From: Eleftheria terrae
Lineage (GTDB): Bacteria > Pseudomonadota > Gammaproteobacteria > Burkholderiales > Burkholderiaceae_C
Assembly: GCF_030419005.1 (NCBI RefSeq)
Contig: NZ_CP106951.1
Span: 1,488,001 to 1,552,000 of the forward strand
Direction: 5' to 3'
DNA: 64,000 nt
In this document: in pieces, positions 1 through 7,865 of the stretch
Layout of the letters: the number at the start of each line of letters is the position of its first letter
Numbering within the stretch: the stretch's first letter is position 1
Program-made: the position numbers and the translations under genes
Notes under the pieces: generated by a model
The model's input: the letters and a program-made list of their open reading frames with translations, nothing else
Databases searched by the model: none
Told to the model about the DNA's origin: nothing

Positions 1-1192
1 ATGCAGCCACCACGTCCTTCAGGGCCGCCTCGGTCTTCTCCGGCAGGGCCATCTTGTGCGCGACCGACGGCACCAGCGCGTTCACCATGCTCGAGGCGAC
101 GAAATAGGCACTCGACTCCTGCGCACACAGGTCGAACTTGCCCATGTCGACGCCGGTGCCCACCGGGACCGAACCCTTGTTCAGGTTGAACACCTGCTGG
201 AACTCCTTGCTCATGATGGTGGCCGCCAAGGCCTGCTGAGCCTGGGCAGCGGCACTGTCCTTGAGCCGGAACATCGCGAAGCTGTCGATATTGAAGATGA
301 AGGAGCGGGCCGTGCCCGGCGCCGAAACACAGAGGAAATCGCGGTTCGGTTGCTTTTGCGCCGCCAGGAACTCGCCCTTGGCCCAGTCGCCCATGAACTG
401 CATGCCGGCTTCCCCGCGGATGACCATGGCGGTGGCCGCATTCCATTCGCGGCCCGCAGCAGCCGCGTCGGTATAGCCCTTGATGCGCCGGAAGGTCTCC
501 AGCACCTGGCCCATGGTCTCGCTGCGCAGCGCCTTGGCATCCAGCTGCACCAGCGCCTTGCGATAGAAGTCGGGGCCGCCCACCCCGAGCGCGACGGTCT
601 CGAAGGTGGTGAACTCCTGCCAGGGCTGGCCACCGTGCGCGACCGGCACGATGCCGGCCTTGCGCATCTTGTCAGCCACCGCAAAGAACTCGTCCCAGGT
701 GGCCGGCGCGCGTGCGCCGACCTTGCGCAGGGCCTCGCGGTTGATCCACAGCCAGTTGATCCGGTGCACGTTCACCGGCACGGCCACGTAGCGGCCGTTG
801 ACCTTCATCGCCTCGGCCACCACCCGTGGTAGCTGCGAGTCCCATTGCTGGCGCCGCGCCACGTCGTCGAGGTTGGCCAGCACGTCGAGGCGGCCCCACT
901 CCTGGATGGCCGGGCCCTTGAGCTGGGCCGCGGCCGGCGGGTTGCCGGCCAGCACGCGCGAACGCAGCACCGACATCGCACCTTCGCCGCCACCGCCGGC
1001 CACCACGAAATCGCGCCAGCCGTGGCCCTCTGCCGCCAGCAGCCGCTTGAGCTCGGCCACCGACTTGGCTTCGCCGCCGCTGGTCCACCAATGCAGCACT
1101 TCCACCTGGCCGGCCCAGGCCGGCATGGCGGCGGCCAGCGCACAGGCTAGCAACAGGCCGGCGCTGCGGCGTGAACGTGCTGGGGTCGGCAT
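1..1192 (-). CDS. ABC transporter sugar-binding protein (partial, C-terminus off window)
   Basis: Periplasmic solute-binding protein of the glucose/mannose/oligosaccharide family (SBP_bac_1), which would deliver a sugar to an ABC importer. The ATG at 1192 has a good Shine-Dalgarno (GAGGAG) and opens a clear signal peptide (basic MPTPARSRR, hydrophobic core, cleavage near AWA-G at about residue 27). The mature part starts VEVLHWWTSGGEAKSV, typical of GtsA-like binding proteins, and carries GRYVAVPVNVHRINWLWIN and later GEAGMQFMGDWAKGEF, also family hallmarks. About 397 codons are present with no stop before the window edge, so only the extreme C-terminus is missing. Membrane and ATPase subunits would be expected just beyond position 1. 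The exact sugar cannot be read from the sequence. Confidence 0.9.
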   Translation of the reverse strand, partial: MPTPARSRRSAGLLLACALAAAMPAWAGQVEVLHWWTSGGEAKSVAELKRLLAAEGHGWRDFVVAGGGGEGAMSVLRSRVLAGNPPAAAQLKGPAIQEWGRLDVLANLDDVARRQQWDSQLPRVVAEAMKVNGRYVAVPVNVHRINWLWINREALRKVGARAPATWDEFFAVADKMRKAGIVPVAHGGQPWQEFTTFETVALGVGGPDFYRKALVQLDAKALRSETMGQVLETFRRIKGYTDAAAAGREWNAATAMVIRGEAGMQFMGDWAKGEFLAAQKQPNRDFLCVSAPGTARSFIFNIDSFAMFRLKDSAAAQAQQALAATIMSKEFQQVFNLNKGSVPVGTGVDMGKFDLCAQESSAYFVASSMVNALVPSVAHKMALPEKTEAALKDVVAA

Positions 1193-1217
1193 GGGGACTC
1201 TCCTCGCTAGTGAAATG

Positions 1218-1232
1218 TCGGCAGGATGCCGA
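1218..1232. promoter_or_regulatory. perfect inverted repeat upstream of the sugar-binding protein gene
   Basis: TCGGCA-GGA-TGCCGA, 6-bp arms and a 3-nt spacer, lies 26-40 bases upstream of the binding-protein start, next to an AT-rich patch at 1236-1275 that probably holds the promoter. It could be a regulator site or a 5' UTR hairpin. The size suits a sugar-responsive repressor, but that is inference. Confidence 0.35.
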
Positions 1233-1392
1233 ACGAATTCTTGAATGAGATAACAATTATTAACACATCTGAACATTTGATTAAGTCGGGGCTTCCCGGG
1301 GGTTGCCCGGGGCTGTGCGGCGTTCTTCCCGCGGGAGGGCCGTAGAATCCGCCCCCCGCGCCTTTTCGCCTGTCGACCTCGACGCACGCCCC

Positions 1393-2709
1393 ATGAAGCC
1401 CTTGCCCGACTATTGCGCCATCGACTTCGGCACCTCCAACTCGGCCATCGCCATTGCCGCAGCCGGCGGCCAGGGCCACCGCCTGGTGGACCTGGAGGAT
1501 GGACGCAACACCATGCCGACGGCGGTGTTCTACTTTGCCGACCCGCACGATGCACCGGTCAGCGGCCCGCTGCCGCTGCGCGCATTCGGCCGCGCCGCTG
1601 TCAAGGCCTATGTCGAGGGCTACGACGGCCGGCTGATGCGTTCGCTGAAGTCCATCCTCGGCAGCTCGCTGGTGGAGCAGACCACCGACGTCGGCGGTGG
1701 CCAGGCGGTCAAGTTCATCGATGTCATCACCGGCTACCTGCACCACCTGAAGGCCAAGGCCGAAGCCGCTGCGGGCCGGCCGCTGCACCGGGTGGTGATG
1801 GGCCGGCCGGTGTTTTTCGTCGACGAGGACCCGCTGCGCGACACGCAGGCCCAGGCCTCGCTGCAGGCGGCAGCGCAGGCGGTGGGCTTTGGCGAGGTGC
1901 ACTTCCAGTTCGAGCCGATCGCGGCCGCCTTCGACTACGAGCAGCAGGCCGCACGTGAGGAACTGGTGCTGGTGGCCGACATCGGCGGCGGCACCTCCGA
2001 CTTCTCGGTCGTGCGGGTGGGGCCCGACCGACGCGAGCGGCTGGAGCGCAAGGACGACATCCTCGCCAGCCACGGTGTGCACATCGCCGGCACCGACTTC
2101 GACCGTCGTGTCGAGCTGGCCGCGGTGCTGCCGGCGCTCGGCTACCGCAGCCACGGCCGCAGCACGCCGGGCCAGCCGCCGCGCGAGGTGCCGAGCGGCG
2201 TGTACTTCGACCTCGCCACCTGGCACTTGATCAACACGGTCTACCACCCGGGGCGGGTGGCCGAACTGCAGGCGATGGCGAGCTTCTATGCCGACCCCGT
2301 CCACCACCGGCGGCTGATGCATGTGGTGCGCCACCGCCTCGGCCACGAACTGGCCGGCCGCGCCGAAGCCGCCAAGATCGCCGTGGCGGCCGGTGGCAGC
2401 CACGCGATCGACCTGACGATGGTGGAGGCGGGGCTGCACCGCAGCCTCGACGAGCAACAGGCGATGGACGCCATCACGGCCGACCTGGAGCGGATCGTCG
2501 ATGCCGCGCGCGCCTGCGTGCAACTGGCCGGCGTGGCACCACAGCAGATCGATGCCCTCTACTTCACCGGCGGCTCGACCGGCCTGCGCCTGCTGACCGA
2601 CCGCCTGGCGGCCGCCTTCCCGGCCGCGGCCGCGGTGCGAGGCGACGGTTTCGCAAGCGTGGCCACCGGCCTCGGGCTGGACGCCGGCAGGCGTTTCGGC
2701 CGCTCCTGA
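1393..2709 (+). CDS. yegD: Hsp70-family protein, YegD-like
   Basis: Actin-fold ATPase of the Hsp70 superfamily, YegD type. The 438 residues (E. coli YegD is about 450) comprise the nucleotide-binding domain without a DnaK-type substrate lid. Visible motifs are phosphate 1 (AIDFGTSNSAIAIA, residues 9-22), FEPIAAAFDYE, phosphate 2 (VADIGGGTSDFSVV) and the adenosine motif (YFTGGSTGLRLL near the end). The ATG at 1393 is chosen because the phosphate-1 motif follows within ten residues; the in-frame stretch upstream has no family similarity. It diverges from the sugar-binding gene. The client or role is unknown; YegD proteins are regarded as uncharacterised chaperone-like ATPases. Confidence 0.85.
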   Translation: MKPLPDYCAIDFGTSNSAIAIAAAGGQGHRLVDLEDGRNTMPTAVFYFADPHDAPVSGPLPLRAFGRAAVKAYVEGYDGRLMRSLKSILGSSLVEQTTDVGGGQAVKFIDVITGYLHHLKAKAEAAAGRPLHRVVMGRPVFFVDEDPLRDTQAQASLQAAAQAVGFGEVHFQFEPIAAAFDYEQQAAREELVLVADIGGGTSDFSVVRVGPDRRERLERKDDILASHGVHIAGTDFDRRVELAAVLPALGYRSHGRSTPGQPPREVPSGVYFDLATWHLINTVYHPGRVAELQAMASFYADPVHHRRLMHVVRHRLGHELAGRAEAAKIAVAAGGSHAIDLTMVEAGLHRSLDEQQAMDAITADLERIVDAARACVQLAGVAPQQIDALYFTGGSTGLRLLTDRLAAAFPAAAAVRGDGFASVATGLGLDAGRRFGRS

Positions 2710-2801
2710 CGCCGCGCGCGGCCGCCCTTCATGGAATCAGGGGATGCAGCGGTGGGCGCGGGGCCTCACAATACGCACCGCAACCGAACCCGACACACCG
2801 G

Positions 2802-3572
2802 ATGAACCCGCAAGAAAAGCCCGCCGCCTCCTCCGAGGCCATGACCGTTCCCGCCTGCGCCGCCCTGCTGCGGGAGCGTTTTCCCGCCTTGTTCGCGGGC
2901 AAACCCAAGCCGCTGAAGCTGCGCATCCAGGTGGACATCCAGGAACGCAGCCCCGGCGTCTTCCCCAAACAGTCGCTGTCGGCCTTCCTGCGCCGCTACA
3001 CGATGAGCGACGCCTACCTGCGCGCCGTGGCCGCCGGCACACACCGCTTCGACCTCGACGGCCAGCCGGTCGCCGAGCTGAGCGAAGAGCACCGCAAGCT
3101 GGCCCATGACACGCTGGCGCAACGCCGCACCCAGGGCGATGCCAAGCGGGCCCAGGAGCAGGCGCAGCGCCAGTTCCGCGCGGCCCTGCTGCGGGACTTC
3201 GAAACCACCACGCTGACGCGCGAGAATTTCTGCGCACTCAAGGGCGTGGACCCGGCCCAGCTCGATGAGCAGCTGGAGCTGGCCCGCCGCGAGACCGCCG
3301 AACGCCAGCAGTTCCTGATCGAACTGGTGGCCGGCTTCCGCGCCGCCGACAACAACCTGGCCGCCTACGCGCACCAGAAGCACATGCATCCCGTGCAGCT
3401 GGAGCGCCTGCTGCGCGAAGCGGGTGTGCGCTTCGGGCCACCCCCGCGTGAACGCGAGCGCGGCCCGCGCCGCGAAGGCGAGCCGCGCGCTGCGCGCTCG
3501 GACGCGCGGCCGCCGCGCGGCGATCGGCCGGCCGCGGCGCCGCAGGGCGAGCGGCCGCAGCGCAAGCGCTGA
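2802..3572 (+). CDS. proQ: ProQ/FinO-domain RNA chaperone
   Basis: 256-residue protein with an N-terminal ProQ/FinO RNA-binding domain, about residues 15-120: LRERFPALFAGKPKPLKLRI, then the typical block LSAFLRRYTMSDAYLRAVA and HRFDLDGQPVAELSEEH. Family members bind structured sRNAs and mRNA 3' ends. The middle (about 120-210) is a charged helical region and the last 45 residues are a disordered Arg/Pro-rich tail (RERERGPRREGEPRAAR), a common extra RNA-contact segment. It stands as a single gene after the Hsp70 gene with a 92-nt gap. Whether it is the global ProQ or a FinO-like paralogue cannot be decided from sequence alone. Confidence 0.88.
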   Translation: MNPQEKPAASSEAMTVPACAALLRERFPALFAGKPKPLKLRIQVDIQERSPGVFPKQSLSAFLRRYTMSDAYLRAVAAGTHRFDLDGQPVAELSEEHRKLAHDTLAQRRTQGDAKRAQEQAQRQFRAALLRDFETTTLTRENFCALKGVDPAQLDEQLELARRETAERQQFLIELVAGFRAADNNLAAYAHQKHMHPVQLERLLREAGVRFGPPPRERERGPRREGEPRAARSDARPPRGDRPAAAPQGERPQRKR

Positions 3573-3753
3573 GCCCGCCTCCGCCGGGCACGGGCCGGTG
3601 CCACCGAGCCGTGTCGGCGCCACCGGCAAGCGCGTGTCGGACATCCCGCGGCAGGCACAGGGCCTGCCGCACCTGTGGTAACCCAACCGGCACCCTGGTG
3701 CGGCGGCGCCCCGCGCTGCTTGCATCGCAGGGTGCCCTCGCAGGAAGCCGCCG

Positions 3754-4905
3754 ATGTCACGACGATGGGAGCTCGATGCCCTGAGGGGCCTGATGCTGGT
3801 GCTGATGACGCTCACGCACCTGCCGACCCGCCTGTCCTACCCGCTGGGCCACACCTTCGGCTTCGTGTCCGCGGCGGAGGGCTTCGTCCTGTTGTCCGGT
3901 TTCATGGCCGGCCTCGTCTACAGCCAGCGCGGCCGCCGCCAGGGCGCTGCAGCCATGCGGCACGGCCTGTGGCGACGCGCCGGGGTCATCTACCTGTGCC
4001 ACCTGGTGCTGCTCCTGCTGCTGTTCGGCGTCTTTGCCGGGCTGGCGCAACGGCTTGGCCAGCTCGATGTGAGCAACCTGATCGGCCACTACCTGGAAGA
4101 TCCGCGGGCTGCCTGGCTGCAGGCGCTGGCCTTGCTCTACCAGCCGGCCCTGCTGGACGTGCTGCCGATGTACGTCCTCTTCATGCTCGCCAGCCCCTGG
4201 CTGCTGTGTCACGGGCTGCGGCACGGCTGGGGCGGCATCCTGGCTGGCAGCGTGCTGCTGTGGGTGGCCGCGCAGTTCGGTCTCGGCGAAGCCCTGCATG
4301 CGCTGATGATGCAAGGGCTCGGCCTGCCGGTGCGCCCGGAAGACAGCGGCTCCTTCGTGCTGTTTGCGTGGCAGTTCCTCTGGGTGCTGGGCTTGTGGAT
4401 GGGGGCCGAATCGGCGTCGCGGCAGCTGCAGCCACCCAGGTTTCCGCGCTGGATGGTGCACGCAGCGGTGCTGGTGGCGACTGCCTGCTTCTTCTGGCGC
4501 CATGCGGTCGGGCATGCCCCCTTCGGCACCGACGCCACGCTCAACCTGCTGTTCGACAAATGGCATCTCGGGCCGCTGCGCCTGCTCAACCTGCTGGCGC
4601 TGATGGTGGTGGTGATGCACTTCGGGCCCGCGCTGCGCGCCGCCCTGCCGCGGCCGCACGGCCTGGAAACGCTGGGCCGTGCTTCGCTGAGCGTCTTCAA
4701 CGCCCATCTGGTGATCGTGCTGGCCGTGCTGACGCTGTTCGGTGGCAACCCGGCGCTGCGACCGCCCTGGGCCGATGCCATGCTGCTGGCGCTGTGCTTC
4801 CTGCTGCTGTGGGCGGTGGCGCGCGCGGTGCAGGCGCGGCCGGCGACGGCCGGCGGCCAGCCGGCAGCCTGGCCCGGCCAGCTCACTTCAGGTGCGAGCC
4901 GATGA
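3754..4905 (+). CDS. OpgC-like membrane acyltransferase-family protein
   Basis: 383-residue polytopic inner-membrane protein with about ten hydrophobic segments. The start, RRWELDALRGLMLVLMTLTH, followed by a segment ending in AEGFVLLSGFMAGLVY, is the signature of the OpgC/acyltransferase-3-like family, whose prototype adds succinyl groups to osmoregulated periplasmic glucans. The ATG at 3754 has an AGGA ribosome site. No glucan-synthesis genes (opgG/opgH) are adjacent, so the substrate is unknown. The stop overlaps the convergent SGNH hydrolase gene by 23 nt. Confidence 0.8.
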   Translation: MSRRWELDALRGLMLVLMTLTHLPTRLSYPLGHTFGFVSAAEGFVLLSGFMAGLVYSQRGRRQGAAAMRHGLWRRAGVIYLCHLVLLLLLFGVFAGLAQRLGQLDVSNLIGHYLEDPRAAWLQALALLYQPALLDVLPMYVLFMLASPWLLCHGLRHGWGGILAGSVLLWVAAQFGLGEALHALMMQGLGLPVRPEDSGSFVLFAWQFLWVLGLWMGAESASRQLQPPRFPRWMVHAAVLVATACFFWRHAVGHAPFGTDATLNLLFDKWHLGPLRLLNLLALMVVVMHFGPALRAALPRPHGLETLGRASLSVFNAHLVIVLAVLTLFGGNPALRPPWADAMLLALCFLLLWAVARAVQARPATAGGQPAAWPGQLTSGASR

Positions 4906-5656
4906 CGGTGCGCCAGAGCTGGTAGCCGGCCTCGTTGAGGTGCAGGGCATCCGCGCCGAACAGTTCGCTGCGTGGCTGGCCGTCGGGGCCGAGCATGGGG
5001 GTGTAGACATCGATGAAGTCGACCTGCTCGGCCTCCCGCGCATAACGCTCGATCAGTGCATTGGTCTCGCGCACCTGCGGCAGCAAGCTGCTGCGTGACG
5101 GGCTGGGCTTGATGGAGACGTAGGCGATGCGCGTGTCCGGCAGCGCCTGCCGCACGCCGTCGACGAAGGCCGTGAAACTGCCCAGCACCTCCTGCGGGCT
5201 GCGACCCTGGGCCAGGTCATTGTCGCCCGCGTACACGACCACGAGGCGCGGCCGGTAGGGCAGCACCAGCCGCTGCAGGTGCTCGGCACAGTCCTGCATG
5301 GTGGAGCCGCCAAAGCCGCGCTTGAGCACCACCGGAGCGAGCTGGAACTGCTGCTCCAGCCCGCTCCACAGCCGGATCGACGAACTGCCGACGAACACCA
5401 CGCCGCCGGGCGGTGGCGGGTTGGCCAGGTCCGCCTCGTCGAAGGCCGCGAAGGTGGCGTCCCAGCGCTTGGCCAGGGCGCTGGCCACCGGGGTGACCGT
5501 GGCGGCCACGTCGGCCTCCGGCGCCGGCGGCGCTTCGGCCGCCACATCGGCCTGCACCTGTGGCGCGGCCGCCGCGGCCGGGCCGGCAAGGCAGATCAGG
5601 GCCAGCCAGGCCAGGCAACGCGCCGGGCGGGCAAGACGGGGCAGAGAGTCAGGCAT
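4883..5656 (-). CDS. secreted SGNH/GDSL-family hydrolase
   Basis: 257 residues starting at the ATG at 5656, giving an N-terminal signal peptide (ARCLAWLALICLAGPAAAAA) and an Ala/Pro linker. The catalytic blocks are in order: block I FVGSSSIRLW (nucleophile Ser), block II GFGGSTMQDC, block III YAGDNDLAQG (the GxND motif), and block V DALHLNEAGY with the Asp/His pair near the C-terminus. This is the GDSL lipase/acyl-esterase fold. It probably acts as a periplasmic or surface esterase; the substrate is unknown. The tail-to-tail neighbour is a putative O-acyltransferase, so acyl addition and removal may be linked, but that is only suggestive. Confidence 0.85.
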   Translation of the reverse strand: MPDSLPRLARPARCLAWLALICLAGPAAAAAPQVQADVAAEAPPAPEADVAATVTPVASALAKRWDATFAAFDEADLANPPPPGGVVFVGSSSIRLWSGLEQQFQLAPVVLKRGFGGSTMQDCAEHLQRLVLPYRPRLVVVYAGDNDLAQGRSPQEVLGSFTAFVDGVRQALPDTRIAYVSIKPSPSRSSLLPQVRETNALIERYAREAEQVDFIDVYTPMLGPDGQPRSELFGADALHLNEAGYQLWRTVIGSHLK

Positions 5657-5796
5657 CCAGGCTCCTGAGGCAAGACGGTCGGAATCCAGCCGGCAGAGCC
5701 GGCAGAACTGGCCGGCCGGTGGCGACCGGTGGTCGGATTCGCAGAATTTACCGCGTTCCGCGGACCCGCCCGACGGGCCACCCGCCAACGACGGCG

Positions 5797-6171
5797 TCAC
5801 GCCGGCGCTGGCATCAGCTTCAAGCCCAGCCAGGCCGCACCGATCATCGCGTTGACCGGCAGGCACAGCGCCGAGGGCACGAAGAACACGCTGGCCAGCA
5901 GGGCCGCACCCCCGAGGTGCTCCACTGCGGCACCGGCGGCGAACGCCAGGCAGCCCGCCAACAGCCACCGGCGCATGTAGGTCGGCAGCCAGCGCGCCTG
6001 CTCCTGGTTGTGCCGCCAGGCAGCGGCCCGCTCGAACAAGGACCCGCGGCCGGCATCCCGGAACAGCCAGGCGAAGAACCAGTAGCGGTACAGCAGCGTG
6101 CAAAAGCGCAGCGGCTCGCCGGGCGACGACGGCACGGTGGAAGGGGACGGGGGATCTGCCAGCTCGCTCAT
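5797..6171 (-). CDS. conserved small membrane protein of unknown function
   Basis: 124 residues from the ATG at 6171, preceded by a GGAG ribosome site. A Pro/Ser-rich N-terminus is followed by FCTLLYRYWFFAWLFRDA, an amphipathic helix, and two hydrophobic C-terminal segments (about 70-90 and 95-115). No catalytic motif or named domain is recognised. It sits 140 nt upstream of, and in the same direction as, the SGNH hydrolase and could share its transcript. Confidence 0.6.
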   Translation of the reverse strand: MSELADPPSPSTVPSSPGEPLRFCTLLYRYWFFAWLFRDAGRGSLFERAAAWRHNQEQARWLPTYMRRWLLAGCLAFAAGAAVEHLGGAALLASVFFVPSALCLPVNAMIGAAWLGLKLMPAPA

Positions 6172-6507
6172 TGAAACACTCCAGCCAGCTCCCGCGCGCA
6201 GGCACGCACGCGGCGCGAACACGATGGACGGCGGTGGCGTGCGCGGCTCACCCGCCGCCGGCCCGGGGCGAAGGTGCTGGCCCGTGTCCGGCTGGCGGCA
6301 AGGCGGCTTGCGCGCGTCGCCCGCTGAAGGCGGAGGCCGGACCCCCACCCCGCCTGACAAGCGTAGCAAGCGGTTCGCCTGCCGCTGGCCGGACCGCATT
6401 CCCGGCCACGGCCACCCGGCTGCGCCTGGGGCCTTCGGCCGTGTTTACAGTGGCAGGCCTGCCTGTCCGCCCGCTCCAGCCGGGCCCCACACCCGAGGAA
6501 ACAGCCG
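6172..6507. other. intergenic region between divergent genes, no gene seen
   Basis: This 336-base stretch separates the small membrane protein from the acetyltransferase. It is GC-rich and holds several short inverted G/C runs. No convincing promoter pair, RNA gene or conserved reading frame was found. The promoters of both flanking genes should be here. Confidence 0.5.
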
Positions 6508-6786
6508 ATGGACGTGCCCGTGATCCACCGCCCCGACCAACAGCGCTTCGAGGCCACCGTCGAGGGGCGGCTTTGTGAAGCCGACTACGAACTTCGCGAA
6601 GGGGTGATGCACATGACGCACACCCATGTGCCGGACGCGCTGCAGGGCCGCGGCATTGCAGCCGCGCTGGTCAGGGCAGCCTTCGAGCATGCCCGGGCGA
6701 AGGGGCTGAAGGTGAATCTACTCTGCTCCTATGTGCGCCAGTACGTGCAGTGCCACCCGGAGACCGCGCCCTTGCTGCTCGACTGA
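6508..6786 (+). CDS. small GNAT-fold N-acetyltransferase (acetyltransf_CG type)
   Basis: 92-residue minimal GNAT-like protein of the YjdJ/acetyltransf_CG family, about the full length for this family. The core VPDALQGRGIAAALVRAAFE matches the acetyl-CoA pyrophosphate-binding loop (Q/RxxGxG/A), and the tail LLCSYVRQYVQCHPE is typical of the family. The ATG at 6508 follows GAGGAAAC. The physiological substrate is unknown. The next gene starts 86 nt downstream on the same strand. Confidence 0.85.
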   Translation: MDVPVIHRPDQQRFEATVEGRLCEADYELREGVMHMTHTHVPDALQGRGIAAALVRAAFEHARAKGLKVNLLCSYVRQYVQCHPETAPLLLD

Positions 6787-6872
6787 GCCTTCCTGTGAAG
6801 CAGGCGACCAGATCGGGTATCGTCCTGCGATCCACGAGCTGCGATTCACGACGTACACAAGGGCCTTACGCG

Positions 6873-7841
6873 ATGTACACCCTGCCATTGCGCCTGCCGC
6901 CGGGCGAGGACCTGCGCCACAGCCTGGAGCGCTTCCTGCTTGACCGGGACCTGTCCGCCGCCCATGTGCTGGGGGCCGTCGGCAGCCTCGGCAGGGCCCG
7001 GCTCCGGCTGCCGGGCGCGGCCGAGCCCGAGCAGTTGCAGGGTGACCTGACCCTGCTGACGCTGTCCGGCACCCTGAGCCCGGACGGTGCCCAGCTCCAC
7101 ATGACCCTGGCCGACAGCCAGGGCCGTGTGCTCGGCGGGCAGGTGTGCAGCGGCTGCATCGTGCGCACCACCCTCGAGGCCCTGGTGCTCGCCCTGCCGC
7201 AGCACCGCCTGCGACGCGAGCCCGACGCCGCGACCGGCCAGAAGGAACTGGTGGTGCTGCCGGGCGCGATGGCCCAGGAAGTGCTCGATTTCTGGTTCGG
7301 CAAGCCCGGCAGCCCGCCGCACGGCGAAGTGCGCAACGTCTGGTTCCGCCAGGACCCGGTCTTCGATGCCGAGGTGATGCGCCGCTTCCGTCCCCACATC
7401 GAAGCCGCACTGCGCGGCGCATTGCGCGAGTGGGACGCCACCACGCGCGGCACGCTGGGCCGCATCCTGCTGCTGGACCAGATGACACGCAACGCCTTTC
7501 GCAACACGCCAAGGGCCTTCGAAGGCGATGCGCAAGCCCTGGAAGCAGCGCACGCCCTGGTGCGCCGGGGGGCAGACCGATCGCTCAACACGGTGGAGCG
7601 CTGGTTCGTCTACATGCCGTTCCAGCATGCCGAGGACCTGGCCTGCCAGGATGAAAGCGTGCGGCTGTTCACCCGCCTGGCGGCCGACTCGCCGGCCATG
7701 GCCGAGGCACTGGACTATGCGCACCGCCACCGCCGCGTGATCGAGCGCTTTGGCCGCTTCCCGCATCGCAACGAGATCCTCGGCCGCAGCTCCACCGAGG
7801 AGGAGCTGGCCTTCCTGCAACAGCCCGGCTCGCGCTTCTAG
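6873..7841 (+). CDS. fusion of DUF296 (PCC) domain and DUF924 domain
   Basis: 322 residues in one uninterrupted frame from the ATG at 6873. Residues 1-115 form a DUF296/PCC domain (MYTLPLRLPPGEDLRHSLE; GAVGSLGRARLRL; HMTLADSQGRVLGG; SGCIVRTTLEALV). Residues 133-320 form a DUF924 domain, recognised by EVLDFWFG, LLLDQMTRNAFRNTPRAFEG, YMPFQHAEDLACQDESVRLF and FPHRNEILGR. Both are normally separate proteins: PCC domains occur in plant AT-hook proteins and bacterial stand-alone proteins, and DUF924 is a helical TPR-like family of unknown role. The usual His in the PCC GGH motif is Gln here (GGQVCSGC). Confidence 0.82.
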   Translation: MYTLPLRLPPGEDLRHSLERFLLDRDLSAAHVLGAVGSLGRARLRLPGAAEPEQLQGDLTLLTLSGTLSPDGAQLHMTLADSQGRVLGGQVCSGCIVRTTLEALVLALPQHRLRREPDAATGQKELVVLPGAMAQEVLDFWFGKPGSPPHGEVRNVWFRQDPVFDAEVMRRFRPHIEAALRGALREWDATTRGTLGRILLLDQMTRNAFRNTPRAFEGDAQALEAAHALVRRGADRSLNTVERWFVYMPFQHAEDLACQDESVRLFTRLAADSPAMAEALDYAHRHRRVIERFGRFPHRNEILGRSSTEEELAFLQQPGSRF

Positions 7842-7865
7842 CCCGGCTGCAGGCGCGCCGCCGCT

